Source: Taeniopygia guttata (lineage: Eukaryota > Chordata > Aves > Passeriformes > Estrildidae). Taken from it: a DNA stretch of 64,000 nucleotides. Location of the stretch: assembly GCF_048771995.1 (NCBI RefSeq), contig NC_133030.1:38462501-38526500 (forward strand). The letters run 5' to 3'. Position 1 is the stretch's first letter, and each line of letters starts with the position of its first letter. The notes beneath the pieces are model-generated. The model was not told the DNA's origin, did no database searches, and saw nothing but the letters and a program-made list of their open reading frames with translations. This document shows, piece by piece, positions 37,001 to 49,099 of the stretch. Position numbers and translations under genes: made by a program.

Positions 37001-38420
37001 CTTAATACTGATAGATGATTAATTCTTTAAGTATGTATTATTTGCTAATAATATGACATTCTATTCTAGTGTTTAGAATTCAGCTTGGAAGACTTTGGGA
37101 AACATGTATTTGTAAATAGGGTGTTTTCTGGTGTCTTACTGTTTCTGACTGGTGTTGTGGAGGCCTGTGTTTGAGCTTTCTCTTGTGGCAGTGTCCCTCA
37201 AGCCTCACATGCATTCTTGCAAGGGGAGACACTTTTCTCTTACTCTGTCTGCTCTTCCACATACTCTGAGTTCTTCAGAGTCCCACTGTGTTTTTCCTCA
37301 TGAGCAAGTATCTGCTCTGCTCAGCTAGCTGTGGATGTAGAGGAGTGCCACAGCTTAGAGGTAAGGGCAGGGAATAGGACTTACTGCCTATCTTCTCTGT
37401 CAGGTGATATAATTTAGCAATGAACTCAGCCAGGCTTAATGCAGGACTGATAGACTGGTGCCTATTGATTTTGGTGTTGTTTGGTACCACACGATTAGTT
37501 ACTGTTATATTGGTATATTGTTTATCAGTATTGCCAAACCTTTTTTGTCCAAAAGAAAATTTACTGGAGCAAAGTGAATATTATTCCCAACAAAATGAAG
37601 TTATTGAGAATATATTGTAAATGGCAAAACAAGAAAGAGCTCTGTTGTTTTGATGTAGTATTTAGCATATATACAGCATGGTGCTGCATCTTGCTTAACA
37701 ATGATACCATTCCTTAGTTGAAAATGGCTTACGTAATATTCCAGTGCAAGTGCCTCAAGTTGCTTTCTTGTTCTGCATCATAGTATGTGGAGCACTGGCC
37801 TGGCAAAGTCTGGGTTTTGTGTGATGCAAAGGGAAGAACAATGGAAGAGAGTTCTGGTTTTGATTACTTTATAGTAGCATTCCTGCAGTGAGATCAGCAC
37901 TTAGGGTTATATTAAAAATTTGTACCCTAGTTGAGAATTCAAAATCTTCAGATACAATTATACTTTCAATTTCTAATTTGGCACAGTTTGTGAGTCCTTT
38001 TAATTTAGAAGTGGTGTACTATAGGTAAAAGGGTTTTGAGGTAGACTGTACCTTTTCCCTATTAATAGAATATATGTACATAGACATACATTTGTTTCAT
38101 ATATTTTGTACTTATCCCAACTTCACCTTGCAAACCTATGTTCTAAATACTTTAGAATTCCAAATTATTCTACAAGTGATTAGTGATTTTTATAGCTCAT
38201 ATGTTGTCTGAGAAACTATATTAATTTTTTTTTCAGAGCAGGCTTTTGCAGCCTAGGTATTGTTGAAGTATCAAGTTGAAATTTAAATCACAATTACTTA
38301 AGAACTCTAACCTCTCTCAAATATTAATAGGTGTGCTTACAGGATTTAAACCCTCCAAATTTAGACAAAGACTAGCTTGAGTTTTGTTTATGGGTTTGAA
38401 ATAAGGAAAAAAATCCTTAT

Positions 38421-38460
38421 GCATTGGTGAAGTGTTGTATGCATAGATGAAGTGTTGTAC
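38421..38460 (+). repeat. 20-bp tandem duplication
   Basis: The 20-base units 38,421-38,440 and 38,441-38,460 both read 'gcat...gatgaagtgttgta'-like text and differ at about three positions. They lie 70-110 bp before the inferred second leader exon. Confidence 0.8.
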
Positions 38461-38528
38461 CTTCTCTCATTACTGCTTCTTCCTTCATAAACTTGAAACT
38501 TTTAATGGTTCTTATTTTTTGTTTTCAG

Positions 38529-38635
38529 ATCCCTCAGGGAAGGACTTACTGAAGGGCACTGTTTAAATGTGTGACGTTACTGCAGGGAGATCGCAGCAGG
38601 ATAGTCATCTTGCTTTGCACCTCTTTTTCCTAAGG
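38529..38635 (+). other. probable ARHGAP5 leader exon 2 (non-coding)
   Basis: This 107-bp candidate is bounded by a strong acceptor (T-rich tract then 'gttttcag') and a perfect donor 'aagg|gtaagt'. It contains an ATG at 38,567 whose frame runs exactly to the exon end (23 codons). If spliced to 42,161 it would stop after 13 more codons. No protein similarity is expected because it precedes the start codon. It may be alternatively included; transcript evidence is needed to confirm it. Confidence 0.6.
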
Positions 38636-41600
38636 GTAAGTTTGGGCTTTAGACCTTTATAACGTGTTTAAAGGTGGGTAAATAAGTACAAGCTGCTATT
38701 TTCTTTATAACTACACTTGGAAATCTGAAAGTCTGTAGAGACAAGGTCCTACAGTGTGTCTGTAGATGGTCAGAGATTCTTCCTGCAGTGATGTCAGATG
38801 CTTTGTATTATTTTCAATCTTAAGATTGAAATTAGTTGGGGAACTCAAACAACCCCTCCTTTGAATCAATAACAAAGGTGCGGGGCAGGGTTAGATGAAT
38901 CGTAGTGTTTACAATTTGTTATAATTGAATCAGGCAGATTGCACTAAGATAATGGAATGAATTTACAATGAATTTCCAGTGTGCATTCTTTAAAACGTAC
39001 AAAACGATAAATTTACAATAGTGGTATAGTGAAATGGAAAATCTTCCATTTGGAGAACAATTTAATGATGATTACATATTAAATGTGAAGCCATTATAAT
39101 GTCAGATTTTTACCAGTTTTACTACTTAATGAACATAGATTTTGTTCTGTGACTTTGTACTATCAGTGCAAAATAGGAACTGTATTTAAAAAAACCAAAA
39201 ACAAACCTATTCTGGTTTTAAATATCTTTCATGAGTCAGCTTCTACTATGGTTAAAATCTTTCTTGTCAGAACTTTAATGAGAGACTTATGTGTTGGTTC
39301 TGCCTTTGTCAGTGTCCCCTTTCCCCTTACTCTTTGTACTTACTTGCTTAGAAATGTATTGATTTAAAAAAACATTTTGTAGATGGAGGAGGAACAATGT
39401 TTGCTACTGAGGATGTGGAGTATGTGAAAGTATTGATTGTTTCCTACAGACTAATTGCAAATTGACAGTGTCTTCCTGATGAAATTAAGTAATCATGTGG
39501 ATGAAGATTTTTGTGTTCTAGTTTAGTCCACATGAAATCTGTATTGTGCAGTGGCAAACAGAAAACATTTTATAGTGAAAGTGCTGACTGAATTTCTCAT
39601 TCTAACAGTTTGAATGATGCTACTATGGTAAGCTTTGCTTTAGAAAGAAAACACTGGGTTTATTTGTAGTAATATAAATACTGCTTGTAAAGGATGTTAT
39701 TTTTGCTAAGTATTTTTATTTCTGGAGTCATTTTCTGATAGGTCCAAATTCTCTCTTTTAAGAATATAATAAACACAGTGGAAAGAGTAAAAAGGAAAAT
39801 TTAAAATATGAGTTGTCTTTCTGAATGCGTCTTTGAGTAATCTGATTTAATTGAAAAAGAATTCTAAAATCTGGCATAAAAATTTCGGTTTTTGAAATAT
39901 AAAAGTTCTTGAGTATAAAAAAAGTTGTTCTCTTAATTTTGTAATGAAATCGATACTTTCTAAAAAATATATTTTCCTTTTCTATGATTTCCATAACTAA
40001 CAGCTGGTTTTATGTATGTAATTTGTATTTTATATTTTGGTTAGTTAATTGTTGCTAAGAAGGACAAAGTATATAACACTAAAATTTCAGCATTGATGTT
40101 TGTTATACTTTCATTCTGATAAGGGCTATTTATAGGTTTGTTTAAATACGTTTGCTTTGTTACTTTGTACTCTACAAATGTAAAAGCAAATATGTTAAGT
40201 ACAACAGTATCTACCTTTCATTTATAGTGCCATGTAATATTTGTCTCTTTACCAAGAAAATGAAAAGTATTTTTATATTTTTATCAAAATATTTTCACAG
40301 AGGACAGAACAGTGTAGGTTGGAAGAGTCTTCTGAATGTCAACTTGTCCAGCCTCCCTGTTCAAGCAGGGTCACCTAGGAAAGGGTTGCCAAGATCTGTC
40401 TTCTGGTGTCTTTTGAATACCTTTAGTGCAGGAGCCTTTACAACTTCTCTGGGCAAACCAGGCCAGTGCTCAGTCACCCTCACAATAAAAAAGAAGTGTC
40501 TCCTGATGTTCATATGTCATCTTCTGTATTTTAGTCTGTGCCCATTGCCTCCTGTCCTGTTCCTGGGCACTACTGAAGAGAGTCTGGTTCTGCCTTCTTT
40601 TCACCTTTCCTCCAAATATTTGTACACATTGATGAGATCTTCCCTGCGTCTTCTCTTTGCCAGGTTGAACAGTCCTAATTCTCCTAGCCTTTCCTTAAAT
40701 CAGAGCTGCTGTGGTGCTTTAACCCCTTGCTGCATTCTCCAGTAGTTCTGTATCTCTCCTTCTCTGTGGAACTGGACACAGTGCATCAGGTGTGGCCTTA
40801 CCAATGCTGCACAAAAGGGAAGGTTAACCTGCCTTGACCTGCTGGCGCTACTTTGTCTAATGCTGCCCAGGGTACTCTTAGCCTTGTTTGGCACAGGTGC
40901 ACACTGCTGGGTGGTGTTCATGTCCACTGGGATTCCCAGGTCACCCTCTGGACAGCTGCTCTTCAGGTGGCTGGCTCCAGCCTATAGTGGTACATGGGCT
41001 CATTCCTCCCTGCAGGCAGGACTGTATCCTTTGCTCCTCCTAATTTTGTCATCAGCAAACCTGCTGAGCATACATCTTCCCCCATCATCCAAATTATTAA
41101 TGAAGATACTGAACAGTATTGGACCCAGTGCTGGTCTGCAGAGTACATGCTGATTACTGGTTCCCAAGTAGATTTCATGCCACTTGTCACCATCTGCTGG
41201 GACTAGCCATTTGGGTATTCAATTTTTTCTGTCTTCCTCATAATGTAAATGATTCAAAACAGCAAATGCATTTCCATTTGCAGTATTCATGCAAGGAAAG
41301 TCTTCTGATTAATAACTGAGAGTTAGTGGCAATTGATATACTTGATGACAGCTTCAATAAAGCCACTGGAACCTTGTAGTAATTCTGTGAAACTGAATGT
41401 AAATATAGTAGTTTTTGTTTTCAGTTAGTAAAAGTTTTTTTCATAGAGACAGAGGAATGAAACAACATTGTAGTCTTAAAATCTATACATAAGTCCTACT
41501 CTTAGTGTTTGTATGATATTTGTGTTTTTCTGTAGAATTCATGTTTGAAACATTTCCTTAAAAGCAGTTTGCTGTTAGTATACAAATCAAGTAGTCTCCT

Positions 41601-42160
41601 TCTGGAGATAGGTAGCACCTGAGGCATGTGGCCAATTGCCTGCTTTTACAGCTACTCATTTTTAAATTTTCTTTACTGCATCCTAAGTTCAAACCTACCA
41701 ATGCACACAAAAGTAATGCTCTTCTTGCAGGTGATCATGATAATCTGCTGAATATTTGAGTGTGAATAGAAGGGCATGAATATTGGGTTGGGTTTAGAGT
41801 TTTTATAATGTATTTTTGCTTTTTAGTGCCCAGTATTTGTGAGATAAGAAGGAGAAGAATAATTTGGGAGTTGGGTCTGGGTTTTCTTTTTTTAAGAAGT
41901 ATGCTGCTCAGCTATCAAAACAGCTGACAAACCTATTAAACTGTGCCTAAAATCTGTTTATTTTAAAATCTGTAGTATAAATAGCATTAGTATTACTGAA
42001 TCATGAATTTATGATCTCATTCAAAGTAGTTGTATGATTTCCATATATACAGAAAATCAGGGTGATCAAGCACAAGTGCTTCTTAAAATCTTTTCCCTCA
42101 TGAATATTACAAAGACATATCTGCAATCTTGATTTTTTTTTTCCTCTCTATTTTTTTTAG
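38636..42160 (+). other. ARHGAP5 intron 2 (inferred)
   Basis: It runs from the donor at 38,636 to a very strong acceptor: a pyrimidine tract of about 30 bases, then 'tag' at 42,158-42,160. It contains a long reversed CR1 copy; the rest is AT-rich and featureless. Confidence 0.6.
40295..41225 (-). repeat. CR1 LINE 3' fragment in intron 2
   Basis: On the + strand one reads 'gtgtaggttggaagagtctt', 'gttcaagcagggtcacctag', 'gcccattgcctcctgtcctg', 'tggacacagtgcatcaggtg', 'tcccaggtcaccctctggac' and 'tcatcagcaaacctgctgag'. This is the reverse-complemented CR1 3' region in full order. It is the longest CR1 copy in the window and lies antisense to ARHGAP5. The overlapping open frames of up to 197 codons are part of it. 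Confidence 0.92.
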
Positions 42161-42164
42161 GAAG

Positions 42165-42191
42165 ATGGTGCTCCTTGTCCAGGTTATCTGA
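42165..42191 (+). other. uORF 1 in ARHGAP5 leader (8 codons)
   Basis: It encodes MVLLVQVI and stops at TGA. The ATG has A at -3 and G at +4, a strong Kozak context, but begins only four bases after the splice acceptor, so its use depends on the upstream exon. Reinitiation downstream is plausible because it is short. Confidence 0.5.
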
Positions 42192-42220
42192 GGTTCTCTT
42201 AATTACAAGCTGAAGCAGGA

Positions 42221-42310
42221 ATGACTGAAGGCGATTTCTGGAACCCTGGATATACAATTCAAATTTGTAGGAACCTTTTCCAGAATGAAAACCACATACA
42301 GTTACCTTGA
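42221..42310 (+). other. uORF 2 in ARHGAP5 leader (29 codons, in frame)
   Basis: It starts MTEGDFWNPG and ends in TGA at 42,308-42,310. It is in the same reading frame as the main CDS and separated from it by nine codons without another stop. Readthrough of the single TGA would give an N-terminally extended protein. Bases around the ATG are G at -3 and A at +4 (moderate context). Confidence 0.45.
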
Positions 42311-42341
42311 TAATTGCAAAAGGATGAGAGGAAAGTTATGA
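42285..42341 (+). other. uORF 3, stop codon overlapping the ARHGAP5 start
   Basis: It has 18 codons from ATG 42,285, with an internal ATG at 42,324 in the same frame. Its TGA occupies 42,339-42,341, inside 'ttATGATGg'. It thus overlaps both candidate start codons of the main frame, so ribosomes ending this uORF sit directly on the real start. This arrangement favours termination-reinitiation coupling. Confidence 0.5.
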
Positions 42342-45300
42342 TGGCAAAAAACAAAGAGCCACGCCCCCCATCTTATGCTGTTAGTGTTGTTGGACTGTCT
42401 GGAACTGAAAAGGATAAAGGTAATTGTGGAGTCGGAAAGTCATGTTTGTGCAATAGATTCGTTCGTTCAAAAGCAGATGAATATTATCCTGAGCATACCT
42501 CTGTGCTTAGCACAATTGACTTTGGAGGAAGAGTTGTTAACAATGATCACTTTTTGTACTGGGGTGACGTAGCACAAAGTGGTGAGGATGGAATTGAGTG
42601 CAGAATTCATGTAATTGAGCAGACTGAATTCATTGACGATCAGACTTTCTTGCCTCATCGGAGTACGAATTTACAACCGTACATAAAACGTGCAGCTGCC
42701 TCCAAACTGCAGTCCGCAGAAAAACTAATGTACATTTGCACAGATCAGCTAGGCTTGGAGCAAGACTTTGAGCAAAAACAAATGCCTGAAGGGAAATTAA
42801 ACATAGATGGGTTTTTATTGTGCATTGATGTAAGCCAAGGATGCAATAGGAAGTTTGATGATCAACTTAAATTTGTGAATAATCTTTATATCCAGCTCTC
42901 AAAATCTAAAAAACCTATAATAATAGCAGCAACAAAATGTGATGAATGTGTGGATCATTATCTGCGAGAGGTTCAGGCCTTTGCTTCAAATAAGAAGAAC
43001 CTTGTGGTCGTGGAAACATCAGCAAGATTCAATGTCAATGTTGAAACATGTTTTACTGCACTGGTACAAATGATGGATAAAACTCGTGGTAAACCTAAAA
43101 TAATCCCCTATCTGGATGCCTATAAAACTCAAAGACAGTTAGTTGTTACGGCAACAGATAAGTTTGAAAAACTTGTCCAAACTGTGAGAGACTATCATGC
43201 AACTTGGAAAACTGTTAGTAACAAACTGAAAAACCACCCTGATTATGAAGAGTACATAAATTTGGAAGGAACAAAAAAGGCCAAAAATACATTTTCAAAA
43301 CACATAGAGCAACTTAAACAGGAGCATATTAGAAAGAGGAAAGAAGAATACATTAATGCATTGCCAAGAGCTCTTAATACTCTTCTGTCAAATCTTGAGG
43401 AGATTGAACTTTTGAGCTGGTCAGAAGCCTTGAAGGTAATGGAGAAAAGGCCTGACTTCCAGTCCTGTTTTGTAGTGCTTGAAAAAACACCCTGGGATGA
43501 AACTGACCACATAGATAAAGTGAATGACAGAAGGATTCCATTTGACCTTCTCAGTACCCTAGAGGCAGAAAAAGTTTATCAAAACCATGTGCAACATCTT
43601 ATATCAGAAAAAAGGAGAGTTGAAATGAAAGAGAAATTCAAAAAAACTCTTGAGAAAATCCAATTAATTTCACCTGGACAGCCATGGGAAGAAGTTATAT
43701 GTTTTGTGGTGGAGGACGAAGCATTCAAATACATCACTGATGCAGATAGTAAGGAAGTGTATGCTAGGCATCAGAGGGAGATTGTTGAAAAAGCCAAAGA
43801 GGAGTTTCAGGAAATGCTTTTTGAACATTCAGAGTTATTTTATGATCTGGATCTTAATGCAACACCAAGTACAGATAAAATGAGTGAAATTCATGCAGTT
43901 CTGAGTGGAGAACCTAGATACAAAGCTTTACAGAAACTTGCACCTGATAGAGAATCTCTTCTGCTCAAGCATATAGGATTTGTTTATCACCCGACTAAAG
44001 AAACTTGTCTCAGTGGCCAAAACTGCATGGACATAAAAGTAGAAGAGTTACTTGCCAACAGTCTTCTGCAACAAGACCATGGACGCTCAAATTTATACCA
44101 TGATAGTGCCAACATTGATAAAATCAATCTTTTCATTTTGGGCAAAGATGGCCTTGCACAAGAATTGGCAAATGAAATTAGGACACAATCCACTGATGAT
44201 GAATATGCATTAGATGGAAAAATATATGAACTAGATCTTAGGCCAGTTGATGCCAAATCCCCTTACTTGCTGACTCAGTTGTGGACCTCAGCCTTCAAAC
44301 CACATGGTTGTTTCTGCGTGTTTAACTCTATTGAATCACTGGCTTTTATTGGGGACTGCATTGCAAAAATAAGGGCTGAAGCATCTCAGATAAGGAGAGA
44401 CAAGTATATGGCTAATCTTTCATTTACATTAATATTGGCTAACCAGAGGGACAGTGTTAGCAAGAATCTACCTATTCTGAGACATCAGGGACAGCAACTG
44501 GCTAACAAGTTACAGTGTCCTTTTGTAGATGTGCCTGCTGGTACATACCCACGCAAGTTTAATGAGGCCCAAATAAAACAAGCTCTGAGGGGAGTACTAG
44601 AAGCAGTTAAACACAATTTTGATGTTGTAAATCCAGTTCCCACCATTAAAGATCTGTCAGAAGCTGACTTAAGGATTGTTATGTGTGCCATGTGTGGCGA
44701 TCCGTTCAGTGTGGATCTTATTCTTTCACCTTTCCTTGATTCTCACTCCTGTAGTGCTGCTCAGGCTGGCCAGAGTAATTCTTTAATGCTTGATAAAATA
44801 ATAGGTGAAAAGAGACGTAGAATACAGATAACTATATTGTCATATCATTCTTCAATTGGTGTAAGGAAAGATGAACTTGTTCATGGATATATACTGGTCT
44901 ATTCTGCAAAGCGAAAGGCATCCATGGGAATGCTTCGGGCATTTCTTTCTGAAGTTCAGGATACTATTCCTGTCCAGTTGGTGGCTGTTACTGATAGCCA
45001 AGCAGACTTCTTTGAGAATGAAGCAATCAAGGAACTCATGACTGAAGGAGAACACATAGCAACAGAAATTACTGCTAAGTTTACAGCTTTATATTCATTA
45101 TCTCAATATCATCGTCAAACTGAGGTTTTCACATTGTTCTTCAGTGATGTATTAGAGAAGAAAAACATGATTGAAAGTTCCTACATGTCAGACAGCACAA
45201 GGGAATCAACGCATACAAGTGAAGATGTTTTTCCAAGATCTCCGAGAGGAGGTTCCCTTGACTATAATTACCCAGATTCAGAGGATGATGCTGAAGGACC

Positions 45301-46060
45301 ACCACCTTACAGTCCAATTGGTGATGATGTAAGGTTACTTCCAGCACCTAGCGATCGTTCAAAGTACCGACTGGATTTGGAAGGAAATGAGTATCCTGTT
45401 CACAGTACACCAATCAATTGTCATGACCATGAGCGCAACCATAAAGTGCCTCCTCCAATAAAACCGAAACCACTTGTTCCAAGAACAAATGTGAAAAAAC
45501 TGGATCCTAACCTCCTGAAAACAATTGAGGCAGGTATTGGCAAAAACCCCAGGAAACAGCCTTCTCGAGTGCCTGCAGTGCCACCAGAAGATATAGACCC
45601 ATCTGACAACTATGCTGAACCTATTGACACGATTTACAAACATAAAGGCTTTGCAGATGACATCTATGCAGTTCCAGAGGATAGTCAGAATCGTATTATT
45701 AAAGTTCGAAACTCAATTGTTATAAGTAGCCAAGGTGAGGAAGAAAATGGATTTTCTGACAGAGTATCCAAAAGTCATGGGGAAAGACGGCCTTCAAAAT
45801 ACAAGTACAAGTCTAAGACGCTGTTCAGCAAAGCCAAGTCTTACTATAGGAGAACACATTCGGACGCAAGTGATGATGAGGCTTTTACCACCTGTAAAGG
45901 TAAAAAAAAAGGAAGGCATCGTGGAAGTGAAGAAGACCCACTTCTTTCCCCTGTTGAAACTTGGAAGGGTGGCATAGATAATCCTGCTATTACATCGGAC
46001 CAAGAATTGGATGAGAAAAAAGGGAAAAAGAAACCCCACAAAGTAAAAGAAGATAAGAAG
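42338..46060 (+). CDS. ARHGAP5: ARHGAP5 (p190-B RhoGAP), first coding exon, codons 1-1241
   Basis: p190-B is a cytosolic GTPase-activating protein that switches off Rho-family GTPases, chiefly RhoA, downstream of integrins and growth-factor receptors. The exon encodes, in order: a GTPase-like domain (about 12-255; P-loop GNCGVGKS 28-35, TKCD 199-202, ETSAR 226-230); four FF domains (about 267-548); two middle pseudo-GTPase regions (about 590-765 and 780-945); and a linker with PPPYSP (988-993), proline-rich KVPPPIKPKP and the YxxP sites NYAEP (Y1092) and IYAVP (Y1110). The latter correspond to p190 RasGAP-SH2 docking tyrosines. It closely follows the vertebrate protein as I know it. I chose ATG 42,338 because vertebrate orthologues begin MMAKNKEP. 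The second ATG (42,341) has the better Kozak context (A -3, G +4). An in-frame TTG at 42,314 is not a plausible start. The donor AAG|GTAAGT after 46,060 is in phase 0, and no frameshift or stop interrupts the exon. Confidence 0.97.
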
Positions 46061-47160
46061 GTAAGTTAATTAATTTTAAATTTTATTTACAATTTCTGGT
46101 GCATTGTAGAATGGGAAGTGACCCTCTTTTGAAACAGGTGCTTTAAAATGTTCAAACTATATTTGTTTGATTTTTTTGCCTTAAGTTTCTAGTAAGTTGC
46201 TTGAACTAGCAAACCTTAGGGAATGATACGGTTTGTCTGTCTTATCCTCTATTCAATAAATGTCAGTTATTTTCATCTCTGCTTTCATGTGGAGGCTTCC
46301 TTCCATTTTAGTAAGGTGATGTGGTTTTTTTAAGGAAAAAGCTGCTTTGTGAGTTCTTGAGTAGAACTGGTTCTTTCAGTTGTTGCAGTTTTTGCTATTG
46401 GAATAAGGTTTAGGGCTGGTGAATGAAAGGAGTGATTTCTTTTTAATTCTTAGTTGTCTACCTGGAACTCTAGAACAAGTGCAAAAAAAATAAAACTTCA
46501 TATAGTAGTTCTACTGACTGCTGCATTTTCCTTGTGTAGGCAAACACGTAGTCAAGATGAAAGTTGTGCTACCTTTATAGCTCTCTATAAAAGCAGAATA
46601 AAGGGAACAAAACAGGGAAATGAAGGGAAAATAATAATATTGCAGTTCACTTGAAAAATGTTGCATCTTCTTGCCTGAGAGTTACTTATTTTTTTACTGG
46701 CTTTGTGGTGTGGGTTCTAGATGGACATTCTTTATAGCTTAGATTTTAATTTTAGGCCAGCAATCATTGTGTTAGACATGAAATCAGGAGTGTTCCTGAT
46801 CAGTTAGATATTTTCTTTCTTGTCTCAAAATAATCTGACCTTTTTAATATTATCTTTTGTAGCATTTTTAAAATGTCACTTTTTTAGCTTAAATATGATG
46901 GTATTTGAACTGCAGAAATAAGTTTTGTTAAAGTAGAGCATAGTTAAATTTAACTAATAGCTAAAATTCTTGCTGGTATGCAGCTGTGATTTGAATTACA
47001 CATGACTTATTTAAAGGCCACTAAATTTTCTCAAGGCTTACTCATATGCATGGATAATGATGTCTTGTGGGTATAAAATCATATGGTTAAAAATACTTCA
47101 AAGTTAATATTTTGGAGAAACTTAGATTTAAAAAAAATATATATATAATTTATATACTTT

Positions 47161-47235
47161 TCATAGAATCACTTATAATATCCAAAGTTGAAAGGACTCC
47201 ATAAAGATCATTGAGTCCACCTTCAGGACTCCTTT
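47161..47235 (-). repeat. CR1 3' terminus, short fragment
   Basis: The text 'catagaatcacttataatat' followed by 'gttgaaaggactccataaag' and 'atcattgagtccacct' is the reverse complement of the CR1 end. Only about 75 bp remain recognisable. Confidence 0.65.
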
Positions 47236-49099
47236 TGCTTGAAATAGTCTTTCTACAGCGAAATCAAAATGTAGTTGCATAATCTTCCTACTGTTGCAGC
47301 TGTGTTGAGTTGAGAGCAAGTTACTCTGAGTTGAATATATTTATGTGCTAAACTGAGTAGATTACTATAGTGGGGGGGATCTTCTCTTCCTGAAATTGTG
47401 TCAGGAAATCCCCTGATGGCTCTAACAAAGCCTCCACTTCTAGTTTTGGCCTGTTGAGAAGCCTGAGTTCCAAGTTCCAGGCTGTTTTAATTTTTGTAGT
47501 GGATAAGTTTCTTGAAGAGTAGAATTGTTTTAAGTTTTGGTTGGTTGGTGATTTGTTGGTTATGTGTTTTTTTTTTCTGAGGTAGGGCACTGTATTTTAC
47601 TCAAAAGTAGCAAAGCTGCAGCTATTAAATTAGTAAAAACCTAATAATAGTGGAGATTATTGTAATTGAGAAAACATTTAACTTGATGGCTCAAATGTTT
47701 GCAAATTTTCAAAATATCTCGAGTGCTCAGTGCTTTTGAAAAGTAGTGCCTTCTCTGTGTGTTGACTTGAATGAAGTTAAGTGATAGTAGTTGCAGTTCA
47801 AGTGAGTCATTCTAGTTCATTATCTGTTTCTTTGGGGTTTTTAACAGTTAATTTTATTTCAGAAGAGATGCAGTTTAAGTTTTGGAACTTTTTCTGTATG
47901 TTTTCATTTGTTGTTTTGGATGAGTAGCTATTAGTCTTTTATTACAGAAATGCAAAAATTATTCTAATTATATGGTCCTTGTTATTTGGTCCATGGGAGA
48001 GATGTTAGTGCACTACTATTTACAGACTGTGTGCTGGGTTTTTTTGACCCCTTGAATGTGAAAGAGGTAAATAGAACTTGTGTACTTTTTTCTGGCTATT
48101 TCTTAAATCTTTTACTGATACTTTTTCTGAATTGTTTAGCTTAATGTAAAGGGAAAATAGGATACATGTGTAAGTATTCTTGCTTTAATTATATTGATTC
48201 TGAAATACAGAAATCTTATTAACAGAATGAATTTGCTTGAAGAAACTTGGATTTTAAAGTCTGAACTCCTAATTGTCTTTTTCCAAGACTTTTTTTTTTT
48301 TTTTAAGCCCAAGTAGGATGTAACATTCTTGATACTCCTTGCATTTTTGTTGGTTTGAGATGTGGTGTTTCTGGGTGAGTTTTTTGTAAGGTGTTGCAGG
48401 AGAGATAACTGTGCTGAAAGATACTTATTTTGTCCTGATCCTTTCAGGTCCAGTGTCCCAGCTCAGGATAAAATCACATTTTAAAAAAGGCTCTAGGATA
48501 GATATAGGGAGGTAGAGAATGGATGTAAAGTGATTGTAGGGTTCAGGTAAAAAAACTAAAGGGAAAAAGGCAAGAGTTGGGCGAGTAGGAAGAAGGAAGC
48601 GAGATTTGACATACAGTAGAGTAGGCTACATATGTGTTAGTTTGGCTAACATATATGTATCAAACTTTAAAAATCTATTGTGGACACATGTTATTAAAGG
48701 CAGAAGTAAATACTCAGAATTGTGCTACTTGTTGCTATTTGGAAGTGTAAATGAAAATGTTTTACTGTGGAGAGTATAGCAGTGACAAACCTGTGGCAAG
48801 CAGGTAACATTACTTGCAAGGTCATGTAATGTTTCTTATTGCCCAAAGAAACAATTTAAAACTCAGGCCACTTAAGGAAGTGTGCTTTGGTCTGAATTAT
48901 TTTCCCATTATTTTTGTCCATAACACTGTGCTAGTGTTCTTAGATATTGTTGCAGTATACTGGTAGTCAGAACTGGAAGAGCATCATCTTTAAGCCCTTC
49001 TTTCAATTATCACAGAAATAATTCCTCTGAAGACTTTTATGTCCTCATTCTTACAATGAAAAACTCATCCAGAGCTTCTATTTCCTCTGTATTGGTGAA

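Larger units (their letters stand above)
31546..38528 (+). other. ARHGAP5 intron 1 (inferred)
   Basis: It runs from the donor at 31,546 to the acceptor AG at 38,527-38,528, which is preceded by a T-rich tract. It contains the end of the CpG island, a purine/pyrimidine asymmetry tract, a second isolated CpG island at 33.7-34.1 kb and a 20-bp tandem duplication near its end. The small open frames in it are random. Confidence 0.6.
42161..42337 (+). other. ARHGAP5 5' leader part of the main exon, with three uORFs
   Basis: This stretch lies between the acceptor and the start codon. It holds ATGs at 42,165, 42,221, 42,285 and 42,324, none of which opens the main protein. Each opens a short frame that terminates before or exactly over the main start. 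The leader therefore looks built to throttle initiation, as described for many signalling genes with uORFs. The lower number of ATGs expected by chance in 177 bases supports a possible regulatory role but does not prove it. Confidence 0.75.

Noticed and set aside
40152..40745. 197-codon + strand open frame
   Set aside because: Most of it is reverse-complemented CR1 sequence; it is not a gene.
42314..42337. Upstream extension of the ARHGAP5 frame starting at 42,314
   Set aside because: The codon there is TTG, not ATG. Vertebrate orthologues begin at the MMAKNKEP methionines.
46061..46069. Extension of the ARHGAP5 frame by two codons to a stop at 46,067-46,069
   Set aside because: The extra codons are the splice donor GTAAGT. 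The protein continues in the exon at 55,411 in the right phase.
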